From an uncultured Acetatifactor sp. (GTDB lineage: Bacteria; Bacillota; Clostridia; Lachnospirales; Lachnospiraceae): a stretch of 64,000 nucleotides of DNA. The notes under the pieces were generated by a model, which saw nothing but the letters and a program-made list of their open reading frames with translations, was not told the origin of the DNA and made no database searches. The position numbers were made by a program, and so were the translations under genes. Where the stretch lies: NCBI GenBank assembly GCA_910589035.1, contig CAJUSI010000021.1, positions 16,219-80,218 of the forward strand. The letters are read 5' to 3'. This document shows, one piece after another, positions 58,226-64,000 of this stretch (its first letter is position 1; each line of letters starts with the position of its first letter).

Positions 58226-61200
58226 CACGGGAGCTACAAAAGCATTTTGCGCAACTTTTTGCGGCATATAAAAAAGGCATTCAGGGAACCACTCCCAAAA
58301 TGGGCGTATGGATTTCCGGTTTCTTTGGAAGCGGTAAATCCCACTTCCTGAAAATCCTGTCCTATCTGCTTGAAAACAAGCAGGTTGGGGATAAATGTGC
58401 GCTGGATTTTTTTATAGAGGACAGGAAAATTTCGGACGCTATGGTATTGGCCGACATGAAGCTGGCAGCGGATACCCCTGCGGACGTGGTCCTGTTCAAT
58501 ATTGACTCCAAGAGCGAATCCACCAGTAAGCAGAACAAGGATGCCATCGTCAGCGTGTTCCTGAAAGTCTTCAATGAGATGCAGGGCTTTTGCGGCTCCA
58601 TGCCTTATGTAGCCGATTTGGAGCGCAGGCTGACAGAAGAAGGACGCTTTGAGGAGTTTCAGGCTGTTTTCGAAGAGGAATACGGTGAGCCCTGGGAGGA
58701 TTCCCGCCAGGACTTTGATTTCATCCAAGACAGCGTGGTTGAGGTACTGGCCCGGATGGAATTCATGAGCGAAGCCGCGGCGAGAAACTGGTGTGAAAAG
58801 TCGGCAGAGCCCTACAAAATCAGCATCGAGGATTTCGCAAAAAGGGTGAGGGCTTATATTGAAAGCAAGGGGAAAAACTATCATGTGGTATTCCTGGTGG
58901 ATGAGATTGGACAGTATATCGGCGAAGACTCCAAGCTTATGCTGAATCTCCAGACGGTGACGGAGGAGCTGGGAAAAGAGTGTGGGGGCAAGGCCTGGGT
59001 CATTGTGACCAGCCAGCAGGATATCGACTCCATCACCAAAGTCAAGGGAAATGACTTCTCCAAGATTCAGGGGCGCTTCGATACAAGGCTGTCCCTGTCC
59101 TCGGCCAACGTGGATGCCGTCATCAAGAAGAGAATTCTGGACAAGACAGAGACTGCATCACAGTCTCTGCGTCTGCTTTATGAACAGAAGGCTACCATTA
59201 TCAAGAACCTGATTGTCTTTAACGATGGGGTGGAAAAGAAGCTGTATGCCGGCGACCAGGACTTTACGGAGGTATATCCATTTGTACCGTACCAGTTCAA
59301 TTTGCTGGCAAGCGTTCTGACCTCCATCCGTACCCACGGCGCATCCGGCAAGCATCTCTCGGAAGGGGAGCGTTCCATGCTGGCGCTTTTCAAGGAGTCT
59401 GCGGCGGCGCTGAAGGACAGGGAGATGGGAGTCCTTGTGCCGTTTCACCGCTTTTATGATGCATTGGAGAATTTCCTGGATCATAGCCATCGCGGCGTCA
59501 TTATCAGGGCATATGATAATCATTTCATCAATCCGGAGCATAAGGAGAGGGATGTATTTGCCATCAATGTCTTAAAGACCCTGTTCATGATCAAGTATGT
59601 GCTGGAGATAGAAGCCAATATCGACAATATTACAAGCCTGATGATTGAAAATATCGAGGATGACCGCATTGCACTGAAAGACCAGGTGGAAGAAGCGCTG
59701 AAAGTCCTCACGCGGCAGATGCTGGTACAGAAGAACGGCAGCCTGTACGTGTTCCTGACCGATGAAGAACAGGAAATCAACAATGAGATTGAAAAAGAAA
59801 ATGTGGAGATGCCGGAGGTCATTACGAAGATTGCGGAGATGATCTTCGAGGACATCTTCAGCGACAAGAAATATCGGTATCCGGCGTTTGGCGGCCGTTA
59901 TTCCTTTGGGTTCAATCAATGGGTGGATGACCGCCCCTACAAATCGAACCAGGTTTATGATGTGGGGCTGCGTATCCTGACGCCCTGGTATGACGGCGGG
60001 ACGGATGATGCCACCTTGCGCATGATGTCCGGCCAGGGAAAAGAAGTGATTGTACTCCTGCCCAACGACGACGAATTCCTGACCGAGATGAGAGCGTATC
60101 TGAAGATTGAGCGTTTCCTGCGTAAAAATTCGTCCACGCAGCTGGCGAAATATGAAACCATTAAAGAGGCAAAGCGGGCTGAGATGCGGGAACGCAATGG
60201 CAATGCGAAGCTGTATCTGACGGAGGCGCTGAAAGAAGCGGTCATCTATGTGAACGGCGACATTGCTCGTGTGGGGGCAAGGGAAGTGACCAGCCGGATG
60301 AATGAGGCAATCGGGCGTCTGGTGCAGGTTGTTTACCACAAGCTGTCTTATATTGATGTCGCAATGGGCGAGGCAGATATCCGGAAAATGCTCCACGTCA
60401 GCAATCAGCTGTCCCTTGGACTGGAGGGCGGGACAGAAAGCAATGTCCACGCATTGGATGATGTCCAGGCGTTTATTGCCATGAACTCCCGCAATCATAT
60501 GAAGACTTCCATGAAGACGGTAAGAGACCGCTTTATGAAGGCACCCTATGGTTTCGTGGAAGATGACGTCCATTGGCTGGTGGCGCGTCTCTTTAAGCGC
60601 GGAGATTTGGTATTTACTGTGAATGGCGCAAATGTGAGCCTGAATCAAAAAAGTGAGGAAGAAATCATCAGCTATATCACGAAAAAGGCTTTTGTGGAAA
60701 AGCTTCTCATGGAAGAGTGCGTCCGGGTCAGCGAAAAGGATAAGAAAGCTGTCCGGGATGTGGCGAAGGAAGTCTTTCATACCAGCCTTTCCGCAGAGGA
60801 TGAGGATAGCATGATGAGCTCCTTTCAGCGCTATGCCCAGAATACCATCGCGGAATTGGAAAAACTGGAGTTTCATTATAAGCAGTATGATTATCCCGGT
60901 GGGAGTGTCCTGGCAATGGGGAAGAAGCTGATGCAGTCTGTGGGGCAGGTTTCGTCTGCATTGGAGTTCTTCGGGACAATCTCAAAAAAGAGGGATGATT
61001 TCTATGATTTTGCTGAGGACTACGAGCCGGTGAAGTCTTTCTTCTCCGGGGAACAGCAGCAAATCTTTAAGAGGACATTGGACATGCTGGCAATCTATGA
61101 TGACAGCAAGACTTATATCGTGGATGCGGAGCTGGAGTCTATTGTGGCTCAGATGCGCACTATAGTGCGTCAGGAAAAGCCTTATGGCAATATTCCAAAG

Positions 61201-61749
61201 CTGCCGTCCCTGCGCGAAAAGTTTATGGCTGCCTATACGGGGATATTGGAGGCAGAGGAGGCGCCGGTTCTGGATTCCATTGACCAGGCCAGGAGCCGGG
61301 TGCTGGAAGTGCTGATGACGAAAGAGTATGGGGCGTCTAAGCGGGACGGTTATATGGAGTTGTTCCGGGAGATTCGGGAAGGGGCAGAGCACTGTAATAA
61401 TGTGTCCTCACTGCGCAGCTTTGCGGATAAGGCGGATGCTTTGAAATTACGGCTGTTGACGGAGATGGATTCTCTGGATGGGAAGATTGCCCGGGAGAAG
61501 GCTATGGAGGAGGCCCGCCGTCGGGAGGAATTGGCGGGGGAGAATGGGGGACAGAATTCTCCTATGGTGGAAGAACCGGGGCCTGTGTATAAGGTGCGCA
61601 GGACGAAGAATGTGTCCATTAAGAAGATGACAGGCACGGCTTCCTGGCGGTTGGAAAGCGCGGAGGATATTGAGAGGCATATTGCCAGGTTGAGGGAGAC
61701 GTTGTTGGAGCAGTTGGATGAGGATACGATTGTGAATGTGGAGTTTTAG
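58222..61749 (+). CDS. brxC: BREX ATPase BrxC, lacking its native N-terminus
   Basis: The large BREX P-loop protein: Walker A VWISGFFGSGKSHFLKILSY near the start, VVFLVDEIGQYIGEDSKLML (Walker B) and about 1,100 further residues with no interruption. The GTG at 58222 is the first usable start. In the same frame, DNA from 58132 still encodes VKEIDREIQGVIIVGQGEET and EYVVTRELQ, the proper BrxC N-terminus, but without a start codon, because the deletion removed it and the end of brxB. The GTG overlaps the truncated brxB stop (GTGA) and follows GGAAGAG, so a shortened BrxC of 1,175 residues may be made. Confidence 0.8.
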   Translation: MTRELQKHFAQLFAAYKKGIQGTTPKMGVWISGFFGSGKSHFLKILSYLLENKQVGDKCALDFFIEDRKISDAMVLADMKLAADTPADVVLFNIDSKSESTSKQNKDAIVSVFLKVFNEMQGFCGSMPYVADLERRLTEEGRFEEFQAVFEEEYGEPWEDSRQDFDFIQDSVVEVLARMEFMSEAAARNWCEKSAEPYKISIEDFAKRVRAYIESKGKNYHVVFLVDEIGQYIGEDSKLMLNLQTVTEELGKECGGKAWVIVTSQQDIDSITKVKGNDFSKIQGRFDTRLSLSSANVDAVIKKRILDKTETASQSLRLLYEQKATIIKNLIVFNDGVEKKLYAGDQDFTEVYPFVPYQFNLLASVLTSIRTHGASGKHLSEGERSMLALFKESAAALKDREMGVLVPFHRFYDALENFLDHSHRGVIIRAYDNHFINPEHKERDVFAINVLKTLFMIKYVLEIEANIDNITSLMIENIEDDRIALKDQVEEALKVLTRQMLVQKNGSLYVFLTDEEQEINNEIEKENVEMPEVITKIAEMIFEDIFSDKKYRYPAFGGRYSFGFNQWVDDRPYKSNQVYDVGLRILTPWYDGGTDDATLRMMSGQGKEVIVLLPNDDEFLTEMRAYLKIERFLRKNSSTQLAKYETIKEAKRAEMRERNGNAKLYLTEALKEAVIYVNGDIARVGAREVTSRMNEAIGRLVQVVYHKLSYIDVAMGEADIRKMLHVSNQLSLGLEGGTESNVHALDDVQAFIAMNSRNHMKTSMKTVRDRFMKAPYGFVEDDVHWLVARLFKRGDLVFTVNGANVSLNQKSEEEIISYITKKAFVEKLLMEECVRVSEKDKKAVRDVAKEVFHTSLSAEDEDSMMSSFQRYAQNTIAELEKLEFHYKQYDYPGGSVLAMGKKLMQSVGQVSSALEFFGTISKKRDDFYDFAEDYEPVKSFFSGEQQQIFKRTLDMLAIYDDSKTYIVDAELESIVAQMRTIVRQEKPYGNIPKLPSLREKFMAAYTGILEAEEAPVLDSIDQARSRVLEVLMTKEYGASKRDGYMELFREIREGAEHCNNVSSLRSFADKADALKLRLLTEMDSLDGKIAREKAMEEARRREELAGENGGQNSPMVEEPGPVYKVRRTKNVSIKKMTGTASWRLESAEDIERHIARLRETLLEQLDEDTIVNVEF

Positions 61750-61805
61750 GGGAGGCAAAATTAAGGGCGGCAAATCAAGGGAAAAGAAAAAGGGGAACGG
61801 AAGCA

Positions 61806-62324
61806 ATGATTGAAAACAGGAATGTAAATATCATAACCGATGCAGACGGTAAAAAACTGGTTTTGATTAACGATATCCGGTTTAAAGGAAAACGACAGAT
61901 TGACTGGGATGATGTAAAGCGATATCTTGAAGGATATGTCGGGGACTACTACGAAATTGTTGAAAATGCGGAGCGTATTTTTATTGGAAATGAGCTGCCC
62001 GAAGAGTACACGGAATCTGAAAGTCGGAAAAGCCTTATGGGTGCAAATGCAAAAGCTAAGGCAAATGCTGCCACTGCAATACCTGAACTGATTCAGATAG
62101 CATCCAACCCGATTTTTGAAGAAAACCGCAAAGCAAGACATAATAAAAATGCGAAATATGGCTGGTACAGATATGATGTCCGTTTTGCTCTTCCGGTTTA
62201 TGAGGAGAATGTGCTTGTCAGATATAATATCTTCAGTGCGCGGCTTCTAATCAACCATGCTGAAAATGGCAGAAAATATCTGTATGATATACTGGCAGTA
62301 AAAAAAGAAACGAGCAAGCCGTAA
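61806..62324 (+). CDS. LPD3-like small protein inserted in the BREX locus
   Basis: A 172-residue protein. The C-terminal part (RYDVRFALPVYEENVLVRYN, IFSARLLINHAENGRKYLYD, ILAVKKET) resembles the LPD3 domain of large phage and ICE polyvalent proteins. The N-terminal half starts with MIENRNVNIITDADGKKLVL and has no known match. Such a gene is not a standard BREX component; it lies between brxC and pglX where the methyltransferase normally follows, so it may be a phage-derived guest. The LPD3 name is a recognition guess. Confidence 0.6.
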   Translation: MIENRNVNIITDADGKKLVLINDIRFKGKRQIDWDDVKRYLEGYVGDYYEIVENAERIFIGNELPEEYTESESRKSLMGANAKAKANAATAIPELIQIASNPIFEENRKARHNKNAKYGWYRYDVRFALPVYEENVLVRYNIFSARLLINHAENGRKYLYDILAVKKETSKP

Positions 62325-62404
62325 CAAGATGTACGGTGAAAACCCGTTTCCTACTATTCATAATAAGCCATTTCTTCTGCCCTGTCAATGCCTGGTTTTG
62401 ATTT

Positions 62405-62433
62405 TTGATAAATTTTTTGCAAAGTATTATAAT
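62405..62433 (+). promoter_or_regulatory. Promoter upstream of the pglX remnant
   Basis: TTGATA (62405-62410), a 17-nt spacer and TATAAT (62428-62433) lie about 100 nt before the start codon. The rest of 62325-62535 holds no gene. Confidence 0.65.
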
Positions 62434-62535
62434 TTTTATGCATATAATCGAGCAATTATGGTGAATTGGGCATTGAAGATACAGTGGAGATGATTTGAAA
62501 GTACAAGAATTTCCACCACAAATGGAGGGAAACAG

Positions 62536-63578
62536 ATGAATAAGACAGCGATTAAGAACTTTGCGATATGGGCAAGAAATAAACTGATTTCAGATATAAG
62601 CTACCGTGCCGGATTGATGGGGATTACGGCGGATGGGATTCAGAGAGCTTTGCCACAGTCTACTGGCGGGACAGAGTTTTACGATATCGGAACTGCCGAG
62701 CCCTATGCCATCAGCGGAGAAGCGGTAAAGCAGCGCAGACAATTGGCGGACGTGATTCGGCGAAAGGAAAGAGATTCGGATTACCAGACTGCGTATCGAT
62801 ATATTATTGAGGAGGTTGCCTATACCTGGTTCAACCGTCTGATTGCTGTGCGGTTTATGGAGGTTAATGAGTATCTTCCCTCTCGTGTGCGTGTGCTGTC
62901 TTCGGAGACTGGTAAAGTAGAGCCGGATTTGGTGACGAATCCTTTTGATGCGGACTTGGTTTTTACAGGTGAGGAGAAGCAAAAGATTATGCAGCTGAAG
63001 CTGGATAATCAGGTGGACGAGCTGTTTCGGCTGCTTTTTATCAGGCAGTGTAATGCTTTGAATGAGATTTTGCCGGCTTTGTTTGAGAAAACCAACGATT
63101 ATACGGAGTTGCTTTTGAGTCTGTCTGTGATTGATGAAGATGGTGTGGTTTATCATCTGGTTCATGATATTCCGGAGAATGATTTCAATGTGGCTGCGGA
63201 GGGACAGGTTGAAATCATTGGTTGCTGTATCAGTATTATAACACGGAACCGAAAGATGAGATATTTGCATTATTAAAGAAGAATGTGAAGATAACGAAAG
63301 AGCGTATACCATTTGCTACCCAGTTGTTTACGCCGGATTGGATTGTTCGCTATATGGTTGAAAATAGCCTTGGGCGTTTATGGGTGGAAGGGCATCCTGA
63401 TGAGGAGTTGAAAGCGGGATGGAAATATTATCTTGAGGAGGCTGAGCAGGAGCCAGAGGTGGCGGCACAGTTGGAAGTGATTCGGGCAGAGTACAGGAAG
63501 ATTAATCCGGAGGATATAAAGGTCATTGATATAACAGTGACGGGATTGATACAAAGGATAGGTGCAAAGATGGTTTAA
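62536..63578 (+). pseudogene. pglX: BREX methyltransferase pglX, frameshifted and truncated
   Basis: The first 230 or so residues match the PglX N-terminus (NKTAIKNFAIWARNKLISDI, YRYIIEEVAYTWFNRLIAVR). At about 63221 one base is missing: VEIIG should be followed by WLYQYYNTEPKDEIF, which now lies in the +1 frame. That frame runs on with RIPFATQLFTPDWIVRYMVE to EDIKVID (about 63530) and then turns into unrelated sequence just where the SAM-binding DPxxGSGH motif should come. About three quarters of the enzyme, including the catalytic NPPY, is missing. It cannot methylate DNA. Confidence 0.85.
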
Positions 63579-63693
63579 ATCTCTTGATTTCAAGGCTTTT
63601 TCAATTTGATAGACTGGCAGGACTTGTTTTTTTGCTTGTATGCTGTAGGCGGTGGTTTGCCCTTGGTGCATAATTGAACGAACCAAATAAAAA

Positions 63694-63722
63694 TGAACGA
63701 ACTTGGGGGGGCAGTTCGTTCA
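63694..63722 (-). terminator. Terminator for a minus-strand gene
   Basis: A 10-bp perfect stem, TGAACGAACT with AGTTCGTTCA, around a 9-nt loop; read on the minus strand it is followed by TTTTTATTT. Confidence 0.55.
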
Positions 63723-63795
63723 AAGTTGTACGTATGCTGATTTTTCTGTTTTTCAATGGTAGAATCTGGACTAATGACCATTGTGTCCATAATTG

Positions 63796-63874
63796 TTACA
63801 TTTTTTGTAGCTTTCTTTCTTCCATTTCTTTCAAAAAGGCTCTCACGCCTTCATTATAGAAACTATAAATGAGC
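63796..63874 (-). pseudogene. 3' end of an unidentified gene cut by the intron
   Basis: Read on the minus strand, LIYSFYNEGVRAFLKEMEER ends KLQKM and a stop at 63796, with a terminator 74 nt further on. The fragment begins at the intron boundary, so the rest of the gene should continue beyond the intron. No family recognised. Confidence 0.4.
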
Positions 63875-64000
63875 GTGCGCCCAGCTAAGGGTGTAGTGTA
63901 TAGCGGGTGGGAATCCCGCCCGGAAAGGTTTAACCAGACCACCGGTAGCGAGTCTTGGGAACGCAGTGGTAACACTGTGGGCTAAGCGTAGACAGCAAGG
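63875..64000 (+). mobile_element. Group II intron, 5' end (continues past the window)
   Basis: GTGCGCCCAGCTAAGGGTG is the conserved 5' end of bacterial group II introns. The following CGGGTGGGAATCCCGCCCGG hairpin, the AAACCGGTAGCGAG-like AACC..ACCGGTAGCGAG segment and a GAACGC stem fit domain I. The reverse transcriptase part lies outside the window. Inserted after ATAAATGAGC. Confidence 0.8.

Overview
The window looks like a chromosomal segment of a spore-forming, anaerobic, moderately GC-rich Firmicute, most likely a gut Lachnospiraceae. Three things point there: the yabO-yabP-yabQ-divIC-spoIIE-tilS-hpt-ftsH block in its usual Firmicute order, CotS-like and SpoIIE sporulation proteins, and strong GGAGG-type ribosome binding sites. 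The family assignment is an inference; no rRNA gene is present.

Layout. 1-8 kb: the 5' part of luxS (minus strand), a small gene plus ABC-type ATPase pair, hypothetical genes, and a heavy-metal exporter with a Fur-family regulator behind a promoter that carries a Fur-like dyad. A tRNA-Lys(CTT) and an endolysin-like amidase follow. 8-11 kb: gene remnants and small interspersed repeats, then a histidine phosphatase and a TatD nuclease. 11.8-28.4 kb: a 2-isopropylmalate synthase fused to an AraC-type HTH domain, followed 2 nt later by a co-oriented nine-gene phosphosignalling cluster. That cluster has three zinc-ribbon Hanks-type Ser/Thr kinases, two PP2C phosphatases and five FHA domains. The FHA domains sit on a trypsin-like protease, a degenerate protease-like protein, a zinc-ribbon protein with repeated Thr motifs, a kinase and a VWA protein. 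Several members have the order outside domain - membrane helix - cytoplasmic FHA, so the likely picture is phosphothreonine-controlled assembly of a membrane complex with extracellular protease and adhesion modules. This is the best candidate for an undescribed system.

28.4-46 kb: a two-helix membrane protein between two copies of a palindromic element, then housekeeping and sporulation genes: M3 peptidase, PrsA-like foldase, CCA-adding enzyme, CotS-like protein, PEGA lipoprotein, HU, and the yabO to ftsH block with a short SpoIIE lacking the membrane region. 46-56 kb: a FecR-domain lipoprotein, two ABC exporter operons with adjacent TetR and GntR regulators, an inositol-phosphatase-like enzyme, a HAD phosphatase and an orphan antitoxin-like gene. 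55.6-64 kb: an eroded accessory or defence island. It holds DUF4869 with a broken ATPase and a partner gene, then a BREX locus (brxA, truncated brxB fused at the DNA level to a 5'-truncated brxC, an LPD3-like gene, and a frameshifted and truncated pglX). A group II intron 5' end lies at the window edge.

Small repeats and MITE-like elements are scattered through the intergenic regions. Two copies of one family, and two unrelated or weakly related sites, carry very short basic reading frames that end at the start codon of the next gene.
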